Shown one piece after another: positions 16,803-24,810 of a stretch of DNA of 64,000 nt. The translations under genes and the position numbers were made by a program. The notes beneath the pieces are model-generated. The model made no database searches. It was not told the DNA's origin and was given only the letters and a program-made list of their open reading frames with translations. The stretch is from Fodinibacter sp963707895. Lineage in GTDB: Bacteria > Actinomycetota > Actinomycetes > Actinomycetales > Dermatophilaceae. Location of the stretch: NCBI GenBank assembly GCA_963707895.1, contig CAVPRS010000010.1:186001-250000 (forward strand), given 5' to 3'. Each line of letters begins with the position of its first letter. Within the stretch, counting starts at the first letter, position 1.

Positions 16803-16822
16803 GACCCCACGCTAGTGGGGTC
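16803..16822. promoter_or_regulatory. palindrome covering the glgC -10 element
   Basis: GACCCCAC and GTGGGGTC form perfect 8-bp arms around the centre GCTA. The minus-strand -10 TAGCGT of glgC lies in its middle (16809-16814) and the right edge of the ATG touches one arm. This is a plausible repressor site or an RNA hairpin at the leaderless 5' end; the binding protein is unknown. Confidence 0.4.
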
Positions 16823-16865
16823 GCTCCCTCGCCGGGCACCGCAGACCTCACTAGGGTGAGTTTTC

Positions 16866-18074
16866 GTGCGAATCGACATCCTCAGCAAGGAGTACCCCCC
16901 GGCGATCTACGGCGGAGCGGGGGTTCACGTGGCCGAGCTCGTCCGGGCGCTCCGACAGCGCGGCGACCTCGACGTGCGGGTCCACGCGTTCGGGGAGCCG
17001 CGCGACGAGGACGGCACCACCGGCCATCCCGACCTGGCCGAGCTGTCCGGCGCGAACGCCGCCCTGACCACCCTCGGCGTCGACCTGTCGCTGGCCGCGG
17101 CGTGCGAGGGCGCCGACCTGGTGCACTCGCACACCTGGTACGCCAACATGGGCGGCCACCTCGCGAGCCTGATGGGCGACATCCCGCACGTGCTGACGGC
17201 GCACAGCCTGGAGCCGATGCGGCCCTGGAAGGCCGAGCAGCTGGGCGGTGGCTACCGCGTCTCGTCGTGGGTCGAGAAGACGGCCTACGAGGCCGCCGAC
17301 GCCGTCATCGCGGTCAGCGCCGGCATGCGCGAGGACATCCTCCGCTCGTACCCGTCGGTCGACCCCGACCGGGTCAAGGTGGTGCACAACGGGATCGACT
17401 CCCAGCTGTGGCAGCGCGAGACCGACGACGACGTCGTGCGCCGGCACGGGGTCGACCCCGACCGGCCCAGCGTCATCTTCGTCGGGCGGATCACCCGGCA
17501 GAAGGGCCTGCCCTACCTGCTGCGCGCGGCGGCCGAGCTGCCGCCCGAGGTGCAGCTCGTGCTGCTCGCCGGGGCACCCGACACCCCCGAGATCAAGACC
17601 GAGGTCGAGCACCTCATCGACACCCTGCGCGAGACCCGCGACGGGGTCGTCTGGGTGCCGACGATGCTGCCCCGCAACGAGGTGGTGGCGCTGCTGAGCA
17701 GCGCCACGGTGTTCGTCTGCCCGTCGGTCTACGAGCCCCTCGGCATCGTCAACCTCGAGGCGATGGCCTGCGAGCTGCCGGTGGTCGCCACGGCGACCGG
17801 CGGCATCCCGGAGGTCGTCGTCGACGGCGAGACCGGCTGGCTCGTGCCCATCGAGCAGGTCCAGGACGGCACGGGCACCCCGGTCGACCCCGACCGCTTC
17901 GTCTCCGACCTCGCGGCGGCGCTCACCGATGCCGTGAGCGACGCCGCGCGCGCCGACCGGATGGGTCTGGCGGGTCGTCGACGGGCCGTGGAGTCGTTCT
18001 CCTGGGGCTCGATCGGCGAGCAGACCAACCAGGTCTACCTGGACGTCCTGAGGCGCCGGATGCTGACGCCCTGA
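16866..18074 (+). CDS. glgA: glycogen synthase GlgA (actinobacterial GT4 type)
   Basis: A 402-residue glycosyltransferase of the GT4 family that transfers glucose from ADP-glucose, or makes maltose-1-phosphate in the GlgM manner known for some actinobacteria. The N-terminus RIDILSKEYPPAIYGGAGVHV carries the synthase-type donor-loop glycines. The GT4 E-x7-E region is VYEPLGIVNLEAMACELPVVA. The GTG start lies 8 nt after TAGGGT (16852-16857). The divergent arrangement with glgC indicates a shared control region of 63 bp. Confidence 0.92.
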   Translation: MRIDILSKEYPPAIYGGAGVHVAELVRALRQRGDLDVRVHAFGEPRDEDGTTGHPDLAELSGANAALTTLGVDLSLAAACEGADLVHSHTWYANMGGHLASLMGDIPHVLTAHSLEPMRPWKAEQLGGGYRVSSWVEKTAYEAADAVIAVSAGMREDILRSYPSVDPDRVKVVHNGIDSQLWQRETDDDVVRRHGVDPDRPSVIFVGRITRQKGLPYLLRAAAELPPEVQLVLLAGAPDTPEIKTEVEHLIDTLRETRDGVVWVPTMLPRNEVVALLSSATVFVCPSVYEPLGIVNLEAMACELPVVATATGGIPEVVVDGETGWLVPIEQVQDGTGTPVDPDRFVSDLAAALTDAVSDAARADRMGLAGRRRAVESFSWGSIGEQTNQVYLDVLRRRMLTP

Positions 18075-18093
18075 CTCGGTTAGTGTTCGGGGC

Positions 18094-18876
18094 ATGAGCG
18101 ATGTCCTTGCGATGGCCGGCGTGACTGTCGTCCGCGGGGACACGGTGATCCTGGACGACGTCAGCTGGGAGGTCGAGGAGGGACAGCGCTGGGTCGTGCT
18201 CGGGCCCAACGGCGCCGGCAAGACCACGCTGCTCCAGCTCGCCTCGGCACGCATCCACCCGACCACCGGCGTCGTCGGCATCCTCGGCGAGGTGCTCGGC
18301 ACGGTCGACGTGTTCGAGCTGCGCCCTCGCATCGGCCTCGCCTCGGCCGCCCTGGCGGAGCGCATCCCGGCCCACGAGCGCGTGCGCGACGTCGTCGTGA
18401 CCGCCTCGTACGGCGTCGTCGGCCGGTGGCGCGAGGCCTACGACCGCCTCGACGAGGGCCGCGCCGACGAGCTGCTCGAGGCGCTCGGTGCCGACCACCT
18501 GGCCGACCGCCGCTTCGGAACGCTGTCCGAGGGTGAGCGCAAGAGGGTGCAGATCGCCCGGGCCCTGATGACCGACCCCGAGCTGATGCTGCTCGACGAG
18601 CCGGCCGCCGGGCTCGACCTCGGCGGCCGCGAGGACCTCGTGCGTCGCCTGGGCACGCTCGCCGCCGACCTCGCCGCCCCGGCCCTGGTGCTGGTCACCC
18701 ACCACGTCGAGGAGGTTCCGCCGCACTTCACCGACGTGCTGCTCATGCGCGGGGGCCGTGTCGTCGCGCAGGGCCCGATCGAGATCACGCTCACCGCCGA
18801 CAACCTCGAGGCGACGTTCGGGCTGCCGCTCGAGCTCGAGGTGCGCGGCGACCGGTTCGCCGCTCGCGCCCGGTAG
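18094..18876 (+). CDS. ABC transporter ATP-binding protein
   Basis: A 260-residue stand-alone ATPase with Walker A GPNGAGKTT (about residues 41-49), signature LSEGERKR (a variant of LSGGQ) and Walker B LMLLDEPAAGLD. The H-loop histidine is in LVTHHVEEVPP. The ModF/YlmA-like sequence (two-letter LSEGE signature, ATP-binding component without a permease nearby) suggests a cytosolic or orphan role. TAGTGT (18081-18086) ends 7 nt before the ATG. The next genes encode NfeD and SPFH proteins but have their own ribosome sites. Confidence 0.85.
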   Translation: MSDVLAMAGVTVVRGDTVILDDVSWEVEEGQRWVVLGPNGAGKTTLLQLASARIHPTTGVVGILGEVLGTVDVFELRPRIGLASAALAERIPAHERVRDVVVTASYGVVGRWREAYDRLDEGRADELLEALGADHLADRRFGTLSEGERKRVQIARALMTDPELMLLDEPAAGLDLGGREDLVRRLGTLAADLAAPALVLVTHHVEEVPPHFTDVLLMRGGRVVAQGPIEITLTADNLEATFGLPLELEVRGDRFAARAR

Positions 18877-18940
18877 GCACGGAACCGCCCGCACCGGGCA
18901 TACGTCGATGTGGTGACACACCACGGAAAGGGGGTCGGAG

Positions 18941-19429
18941 ATGGACTGGCTCAACGACAACGTCTGGTTGTTCTGGCTCGGGGTCGGGCTGGTCCTGGCC
19001 GCCATCGAGGCGGCGACGGTCGACTTCGTCTTCATCATGTTCGCCGGGGGTGCCCTGGCCGCCGCGGTCGCGGCCGCCCTGGGCGCCTCGTTCCCCGTGC
19101 AGGTCGTGGTCGCGGTCGGCGTGGCCGTGCTGCTGCTCTTCGTGGTGCGGCCGATCATCAAGCGGCAGCTCCTCGACGGCGAGCTCGACCACCAGATCGG
19201 CACCTCGGCGCTCGTCGGGCGCGAGGCCCGCGTGCTCCAGGCCGTGACCGACAGCGACGGCCGGATCAAGCTCGCCGGCGAGACCTGGTCGGCCCGGCTG
19301 GCCGCCGGAGCGACCACCACGGTCGCCCCGGGCGAGGAGGTGCGGGTGATCGCCATCCACGGCGCCACCGCCATCGTCTCGGCCGTCCCGCCCACGACCC
19401 TCGACAGCCCCACCGACCCCACCACCTGA
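18941..19429 (+). CDS. NfeD family membrane protein
   Basis: A 162-residue protein with two or three N-terminal membrane helices (WLFWLGVGLVLAAIEAATVDFVFIMFAGGALAAAVAAALG, then VVVAVGVAVLLLFVV) and a small C-terminal OB-fold (IGTSALVGREARV...GEEVRVIAIHGATAIV). NfeD proteins pair with SPFH proteins, and the next gene, 34 bp downstream, is one. They probably organise membrane microdomains together. An AAGGGGG element precedes the ATG. The lack of a serine-protease domain marks the short NfeD class. Confidence 0.88.
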   Translation: MDWLNDNVWLFWLGVGLVLAAIEAATVDFVFIMFAGGALAAAVAAALGASFPVQVVVAVGVAVLLLFVVRPIIKRQLLDGELDHQIGTSALVGREARVLQAVTDSDGRIKLAGETWSARLAAGATTTVAPGEEVRVIAIHGATAIVSAVPPTTLDSPTDPTT

Positions 19430-19463
19430 CCCGCGCCGTCGGCGCCCCGAGAAAGGCTGACCC

Positions 19464-20690
19464 ATGACAAGCGGCCTCCTGTCGCTCATCGTCCTGCTGC
19501 TGCTGGCCCTGTTCGTCATCATCGTGCTGATCCGCACGGTGAAGATCGTGCCGCAGCAGACCGCGCTCATCATCGAGCGCCTGGGCCGCTACTCCCGCAC
19601 CCTCGAGCCGGGTCTGCACCTGCTCGTGCCGTTCGTCGACGTCGTGCGCGCCAACATCGACCTGCGCGAGCAGGTGGTGTCCTTCCCGCCACAGCCGGTG
19701 ATCACGAGCGACAACCTCGTCGTGAGCATCGACACGGTCATCTACTACCAGGTGATCGACCCGAAGTCGGCGGTCTACGAGATCGCGAACTTCATCCAGG
19801 GCATCGAGCAGCTCACCGTCACCACGTTGCGCAACGTCATCGGCTCGCTCGACCTCGAGCAGACCCTGACCAGCCGCGACCAGATCAACGGCCAGCTGCG
19901 CGGGGTGCTCGACGAGGCCACCGGCAAGTGGGGGATCAGGGTCAACCGGGTCGAGCTCAAGGCCATCGACCCGCCGCAGTCGATCCAGGAGTCGATGGAG
20001 AAGCAGATGAAGGCCGAGCGTGACCGCCGCGCCATCATCCTGAACGCCGAGGGCACCAAGGCCAGCCAGATCCTCACCGCCGAGGGCGAGAAGCAGAGCC
20101 AGATCCTGCGCGCCGAGGGCTCGGCGCAGGCCCGCATCCTCGAGGCACAGGGCCAGGCCCGCGCCATCCAGCAGGTGTTCGACGCCATCCACCGCGGGAA
20201 GCCGACCCAGAAGCTGCTCGCCTACCAGTACCTCCAGGTGCTGCCCCAGATCGCCCGCGGCGACTCCAACAAGATGTGGATCATCCCGAGCGAGCTCACC
20301 GACGCGCTCAAGGGCATCGGCGGCATGCTCGGCCGCGGCCAGGGCGGGTTCGACGACGGCGGCGACGACGACGACTGGGTCGACCCCGGCGTCCTGGCCG
20401 ACGCGTTCGAGGACGCCACCCTCGAGGACCCGGCCGAGGCGCTGGCCCGGGCCCGGGGCCAGGCGGGCCTGGCGAGCCGGGAGGCCGAGGAGCACGGGTT
20501 CCCCGCCTCGCGCGTGCAGCCCCCGATCGCCCCGGGTGCGGATGCCGTGCCGCCGCGCCCCGCGACGGCGCCCCCCGTGGTCCCGCCGGCACCGCCCGTG
20601 CCGCTCAGCGAGGAGCAGCCGCCCCCGCCCCCGCCGCCCGCTCCGCCGGTCGCGGGCACCGACGAGGAGCCGCCGGCCCCCCCGCGCTGA
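19464..20690 (+). CDS. SPFH/Band 7 domain protein (stomatin/paraslipin-like)
   Basis: A 408-residue membrane-anchored scaffold protein. One N-terminal helix (LLSLIVLLLLALFVIIVLI) precedes the SPFH domain (IVPQQTALIIERLGRYSRTLEPGLHLLVPFVD). A charged helical segment with AEGTKASQILTAEGEKQSQILRAEGSAQARIL, the usual paraslipin coiled coil, follows. After residue about 300 comes an acidic patch (DDGGDDDDWVDPG) and a long proline-rich tail ending in PPAPPR, which is not part of the family core. GAAAGG lies 7 nt before the ATG. It should assemble with the upstream NfeD protein. Confidence 0.9.
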   Translation: MTSGLLSLIVLLLLALFVIIVLIRTVKIVPQQTALIIERLGRYSRTLEPGLHLLVPFVDVVRANIDLREQVVSFPPQPVITSDNLVVSIDTVIYYQVIDPKSAVYEIANFIQGIEQLTVTTLRNVIGSLDLEQTLTSRDQINGQLRGVLDEATGKWGIRVNRVELKAIDPPQSIQESMEKQMKAERDRRAIILNAEGTKASQILTAEGEKQSQILRAEGSAQARILEAQGQARAIQQVFDAIHRGKPTQKLLAYQYLQVLPQIARGDSNKMWIIPSELTDALKGIGGMLGRGQGGFDDGGDDDDWVDPGVLADAFEDATLEDPAEALARARGQAGLASREAEEHGFPASRVQPPIAPGADAVPPRPATAPPVVPPAPPVPLSEEQPPPPPPPAPPVAGTDEEPPAPPR

Positions 20691-20763
20691 CCGCGCATCG
20701 CACGGACGGAGCGGGGCGGAACGCCGCCACCACGACACGCGGACACCCGCATAGGGTGTCCGC

Positions 20764-21537
20764 GTGTCCGCGCTCGATGCCCTCCTCGTCGTCCTCGCGG
20801 GCATCGGGGCGGGCACGATCAACACGATCGTCGGCTCCGGCACCCTGATCACCTTCCCGACGCTGCTGCTGATCGGCATCCCCCCGATCACCGCGAACAT
20901 CTCGAACAACATCGGCCTGGTGCCCGGCAGCCTCACCGGCAGCATCGGCTACCGCAAGGAGCTCGTGGGTGCCGCGCCGACCCTGCGCCGCCTGGCCCCG
21001 ATGTCGTTCCTCGGTGCCGTGCTCGGCGCCGTGCTGCTGCTCGTGCTCGACCCCGACCTGTTCCGGACGATCGTGCCGGTGCTGATCCTCGTGGGGCTGG
21101 TGCTCGTGGTCACCGGCCCCCGGCTGAACGCGTGGGCGGAGCGGCGGAGGGCGGAGGGCACCGGGAGCGCCGCGAGCCACGAGCGGGCGATGCAGGGCGG
21201 GGTCTTCGGGGCCGGCGTCTACGGCGGCTACTTCGGTGCGGCGCAGGGCATCATCCTGATGGGCATCCTCGGCGCGCTGTCGAGCGAGCCGATCCAGCGC
21301 CTGAACGGGTACAAGAACGTGCTCGCGACCATCGTCAACAGCGTGGCCGCGCTCGTCTTCGTCCTCGTCGCGCGCGACCAGATCGACTGGCTCGTCGTGC
21401 TGCTCATCGCGATCGGCTCCACGATCGGCGGCGTGCTCGGCGCGACCGTCGGGCGCCGCCTGTCGCCCACGGTGCTGCGGGCCGTGATCGTCGTCATCGG
21501 CCTGGTCGCCGTCGTCAAGCTGGTCGCGTTCCCCTGA
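20764..21537 (+). CDS. TSUP-family (TauE/SafE) membrane transporter
   Basis: A 257-residue polytopic protein with seven or eight predicted helices and the TauE/SafE pattern GAGTINTIVGSGTLITFPTLLLIG near the N-terminus, repeated in inverted form as GVYGGYFGAAQGIIL in the second half. Family members carry sulfite, sulfonates or other small anions; the substrate is unknown. TAGGGT (20752-20757) ends 6 nt before the GTG. Its stop overlaps the start of a second TSUP gene, so two related transporters are translated in tandem and could form a heteromer. Confidence 0.86.
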   Translation: MSALDALLVVLAGIGAGTINTIVGSGTLITFPTLLLIGIPPITANISNNIGLVPGSLTGSIGYRKELVGAAPTLRRLAPMSFLGAVLGAVLLLVLDPDLFRTIVPVLILVGLVLVVTGPRLNAWAERRRAEGTGSAASHERAMQGGVFGAGVYGGYFGAAQGIILMGILGALSSEPIQRLNGYKNVLATIVNSVAALVFVLVARDQIDWLVVLLIAIGSTIGGVLGATVGRRLSPTVLRAVIVVIGLVAVVKLVAFP

Positions 21538-22256
21538 TGGACTGGGCCGTCGTCCTCGGGCTCGGGCTCGCGGTGCTCGCGGGCGGCGTCGTCCAGTCGA
21601 CCATCGGCTTCGGCCTGGCGGTGGTCGCGGCACCCTTCGTCGTCCTCGTCGCCCCCGACCTGATGCCCGCCGCACTGCTCGTGCCCGCGCTGGGGCTGCC
21701 GGTGCTCCAGCTGTCGCACGGCGACCGCGACATCGCGTGGCGACCGCTCGGCTGGGCGCTGGGGGCTCGCACCCTGTTCACCCCGGTGGGGGTGGCCATC
21801 GTCGCCTGGTTCTCCCCGAGGGCGATCGCCGCTCTCGTGGGCGTGCTCATCCTCGTCACGGTCGCGCTCTCGCTGCGGGCCATCGACCTGCGGGCGACCC
21901 CGCGCAACGCGGCGGTGGCCGGCGCGGTGTCGGGCGTCTCCGGCACGGCGGCGGGGATCGGGGGGCCGTTCCTGGCGCTCGTGCTGCAGCACGAACGCCC
22001 GCAGCGCGTCCGGTCCACCCTCGCCGTGTTCTTCGTGGCCGGCTCGCTGCTCGGGCTCACCGGGCTCCTGCTCGGGGGCGAGCTGACCCGCGCCCAGGTG
22101 GCCGCCGGGCTCGTGTGGGTGCCCTTCGGGCTGCTCGGCTACGCCGTCGCCGCCCCGGTCCGGGCCCGGATCGACCCCGAGACGTTCCGGCGTGCAGTGC
22201 TCGGCTTCTGCGTGCTCGCCAGCATCACCGTCATCGTCCGCGCCGCGCTGGCCTAG
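21537..22256 (+). CDS. second TSUP-family membrane transporter
   Basis: A 239-residue polytopic protein, similar in plan to the one upstream but clearly different in sequence. It begins MDWAVVLGLGLAVLAGGVVQSTIGFGLAVVAAP and has the second-half motif SGVSGTAAGIGGPFLALVLQ, both diagnostic of TauE/SafE. The ATG shares an A with the upstream TGA, so the two are coupled. The TAG stop at 22254-22256 is also the first half of the -10 hexamer TAGCCT used by the next gene. Confidence 0.85.
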   Translation: MDWAVVLGLGLAVLAGGVVQSTIGFGLAVVAAPFVVLVAPDLMPAALLVPALGLPVLQLSHGDRDIAWRPLGWALGARTLFTPVGVAIVAWFSPRAIAALVGVLILVTVALSLRAIDLRATPRNAAVAGAVSGVSGTAAGIGGPFLALVLQHERPQRVRSTLAVFFVAGSLLGLTGLLLGGELTRAQVAAGLVWVPFGLLGYAVAAPVRARIDPETFRRAVLGFCVLASITVIVRAALA

Positions 22257-22266
22257 CCTTGCGGGC

Positions 22267-23079
22267 GTGCCGACCCGCATCGACGACCCCGCCGACCCGC
22301 GGCTGGGCGACTACGTCGGGCTCACCGACGTGGCGCTGCGCCGACGGTCCGAGCCGGAGCGCGGGCTCTACATCGCGGAGTCCGAGAAGGTCATCCGGCG
22401 CGCCCTGGGTGCGGGGCACCGGCCACGGTCCTACCTCATGGCCGACCGCTGGCTCACCGACCTCGCCGACGTCGTCGAGCGGGCCGAGGCCGACGGCATC
22501 CCCGTCTTCGTCGGCGAGCCCGACGTCATCGAGACACTGACCGGCTTCCACCTGCACCGCGGGGCGCTGGCCGCGATGCAGCGGCCGGTACCGCCCACCC
22601 TTGCGCAGGTGCTCGACGGCGCCAGGCGGGTGCTCGTGCTCGAGGACGTCGTCGACCACACCAACGTGGGTGCGGTGTTCCGCAGCGCGGCGGCGCTCGG
22701 CGTGGATGCCGTGCTCGTCACGCCCCGCTGTGCCGACCCGCTCTACCGCCGCTCCATCCGGGTGTCGATGGGCACCGTCTTCCAGGTGCCGTGGACGCGC
22801 ATCGACCCGTGGCCCGGGGGAGTGGAGCAGCTGCAGGACCTGGGCTTCACCGTGGCGGCGCTGGCGCTGGAGGACGACTCGGTCGGCCTCGACGAGCTGG
22901 CCGCGGACCCGCCCGAGCGGCTCGCCCTCGTGCTCGGCACCGAGGGTGACGGGCTGTCGCGCCGGACCCTCGCGGCCGTCGACCTGACCGTGCGCATCCC
23001 GATGGCGGGAGGCGTCGACTCGCTCAACGTGGCCGCGGCCGGTGCCGTCGCGGCCTGGGCCCTGCGGGTGCGGGACTGA
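22267..23079 (+). CDS. SpoU/TrmH-family RNA 2'-O-methyltransferase
   Basis: A 270-residue SPOUT enzyme expected to methylate a ribose in rRNA or tRNA with S-adenosylmethionine. An N-terminal substrate-binding part (residues 1-105) precedes the knot domain. The three motifs are visible: VDHTNVGAVFRSAAALG, LVLGTEGDGLS and IPMAGGVDSLNVAAAGAVAAW. GTG was chosen as start because TAGCCT ends 7 nt before it. The target nucleotide is not deducible. Confidence 0.9.
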   Translation: MPTRIDDPADPRLGDYVGLTDVALRRRSEPERGLYIAESEKVIRRALGAGHRPRSYLMADRWLTDLADVVERAEADGIPVFVGEPDVIETLTGFHLHRGALAAMQRPVPPTLAQVLDGARRVLVLEDVVDHTNVGAVFRSAAALGVDAVLVTPRCADPLYRRSIRVSMGTVFQVPWTRIDPWPGGVEQLQDLGFTVAALALEDDSVGLDELAADPPERLALVLGTEGDGLSRRTLAAVDLTVRIPMAGGVDSLNVAAAGAVAAWALRVRD

Positions 23080-23085
23080 GGCGAC

Positions 23086-23637
23086 GTGCGCATCGTGGTC
23101 TCGGGCACCCACGCCAGCGGCAAGAGCACCCTGGTGTCCGACCTCGCCGAGGCCCTCGGGTTCGCCCAGCTCCCCGACCCGTACGAGCTGGTGGACGACG
23201 CCGGCGACCCGGCCGGGGTCGCCTCGTTCGTCGCCCAGCTCGAGGTCGCGGCCGAACGGCTCGTCGAGCCGGCACCGGCGGCCGACGTCGTCGCCGAGCG
23301 CGGACCGGTCGACCTGCTGGCCTACCTCGAGGCGCTGGCCGTGCTGGGCAGGCCCTCGGTGGGCGCGGGCTCCATGGCGCGGCTGCGGCTGGCGAGCGCC
23401 GAGGCGATGACCCACGTCGACCTGCTGGTCGTCATCCCGCTCGACCCGGAGGTGGGCGTCGAGGTGCCCGACGACGAGGACCCCGAGCTGCGCGAGGTGA
23501 TGGACGAGCGGCTGCTCGAGCTGTGCGACGACGAGGACCTGGTCGGGGGAGCCACGAGGGTGGTCGAGGTCGCCGGCCCACCCGAGAGCCGCGTGGCGCA
23601 GGTGCTCGCCGCGGTCGAGGCCGTTCGGCGGGGCTAG
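23086..23637 (+). CDS. P-loop ATP/GTP-binding protein
   Basis: A 183-residue protein starting MRIVVSGTHASGKSTL, an N-terminal Walker A. ERGPVDLLAYLEAL and the short RLRLASAEA segment resemble the small AAA_28/NadR-kinase-like group that phosphorylates or senses nucleotides. It lies 6 bp after the methyltransferase and lacks its own -10, so it is probably cotranscribed. Its TAG stop and that of the convergent DUF3037 gene share one CTAG palindrome. The function is unknown. Confidence 0.75.
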   Translation: MRIVVSGTHASGKSTLVSDLAEALGFAQLPDPYELVDDAGDPAGVASFVAQLEVAAERLVEPAPAADVVAERGPVDLLAYLEALAVLGRPSVGAGSMARLRLASAEAMTHVDLLVVIPLDPEVGVEVPDDEDPELREVMDERLLELCDDEDLVGGATRVVEVAGPPESRVAQVLAAVEAVRRG

Positions 23638-24011
23638 CGGACCAGTCGCTCGAGCAGGCGCTCGACCTCGGCCTCGGGGTCGGCCACCGACCCGCCGTGC
23701 ACCGGGCCCGGCTGGAGCACCGTCGAGCGCGGCGCGCTGATCCAGCCGAACCGCTTGCCCTGCGTCGACAGGGTCGCGTCGACCTCGGTCGGCGGTCGCT
23801 CGCACATGGTGCCGACGGCCTCGAGCGCGGCGCGCAGGCCGTCGAGGTCGGCATCGGGGGCGACGGCGCGGATCCGCTCCTCGTCGAGGTGGAAGGCGCA
23901 GCGCAGCACCCCGGCCGACTGCGAGTGCACGACGACCCCGACGTTGAGGCACTCTCCGCGGTCGACGCGTGGCACGTACCGCAGCACGACGTACTGGTAG
24001 GGGTGGCTCAT
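23634..24011 (-). CDS. DUF3037 family protein
   Basis: A 125-residue protein beginning MSHPYQYVVLRYVPRVDRGECLNVGVVV, the DUF3037 hallmark. No catalytic motif or membrane helix is visible. Its ATG overlaps the stop of the HipA-like gene by 4 bp (ATGA), so the pair is coupled. The same two families occur side by side in other bacteria, which suggests joint function, but no biochemical role is established to my knowledge. Confidence 0.85.
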   Translation of the reverse strand: MSHPYQYVVLRYVPRVDRGECLNVGVVVHSQSAGVLRCAFHLDEERIRAVAPDADLDGLRAALEAVGTMCERPPTEVDATLSTQGKRFGWISAPRSTVLQPGPVHGGSVADPEAEVERLLERLVR

Positions 24012-24772
24012 GACGTGCCTCCCGTCCAGGCCGCGGGGTTCGCGAGGCGCAGGGTGAGGTGCTCGACGTAGGCGGCCCTGGCGGCATCCGGGTCGGGCAG
24101 GCTCGACGTGGGTTCGAGCCACTCGTCGGGGACGAGGGCCACGACCTCCTCGACGACGGCCTCGGTGACCAGGGGTGCGAGGCGCTCGTGCGTCTCGGCC
24201 ACGGGTGCGGCGACGGCGCCCAGCACGTGCCCCTTGGCGTCGAAGGGCTGGTCGACGAAGCGACGCACGTCGGGCGGGCGACTGGGCCAGGAGTGGTGGA
24301 ACCACAGGGCCGCGCCGTGGTCGATGGCCCAGGTGCGGCCGTGCCACACGAGCAGGTTCGGGTTGGCCCAGGTGCGGTCGACGTTGGCGCTGAAGGCGTC
24401 GAGCCACAGGATGGCGCCGGCGTCCTCGCGCGACGGGGGGCGTGAGCCGTCGTAGCCGAACGACCCGGGCAGGAAGTCGACGCCGAGGTTGCGGCCCGGG
24501 CTCGCGTTGAGCAGGTCCTGCACCTCCTCGTCGGCCTCGTAGCGCGCGATCGCGGTGGGCAGGTCGACGACCGCGAGCCGCGGTGTGGGGATGTCGAGCC
24601 GGCGCGCGAGCTCACCGACGAGCACCTCGGCGACGAGCACCTTGCGGCCCTGGCCGGCACCGGTGAACTTCACGACGTAGGTGCCGAGGTCGTCGGCCTC
24701 GACCAGCCCCGGTAGCGACCCGCCCTCGCGCAGGGGGAGGACGAAACGCGTCGCGGTCACCGATTCCAGCAC
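24008..24772 (-). CDS. HipA-like kinase (HipA_2 group)
   Basis: A 254-residue protein with a kinase-like core. TYVVKFTGAGQGRKVLVAEVLVGELA supplies the nucleotide-binding lysine and helix. LDAFSANVDRTWANPNLLVWHGRTWAIDHGAALWFHH supplies an N-x-D-R catalytic loop and a DHG metal-binding motif. It lacks the HipA N-terminal subdomain and has no HipB partner. TAGCCT ends 7 nt before the GTG on the minus strand, so it should be leaderless. It may phosphorylate a protein or small molecule. Toxin activity is not supported by anything seen here. Confidence 0.8.
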   Translation of the reverse strand: MLESVTATRFVLPLREGGSLPGLVEADDLGTYVVKFTGAGQGRKVLVAEVLVGELARRLDIPTPRLAVVDLPTAIARYEADEEVQDLLNASPGRNLGVDFLPGSFGYDGSRPPSREDAGAILWLDAFSANVDRTWANPNLLVWHGRTWAIDHGAALWFHHSWPSRPPDVRRFVDQPFDAKGHVLGAVAAPVAETHERLAPLVTEAVVEEVVALVPDEWLEPTSSLPDPDAARAAYVEHLTLRLANPAAWTGGTS

Positions 24773-24810
24773 GTCGTTCAGGCTACGGGAGAGCCAGTAG
24801 GGTTTCCGGG

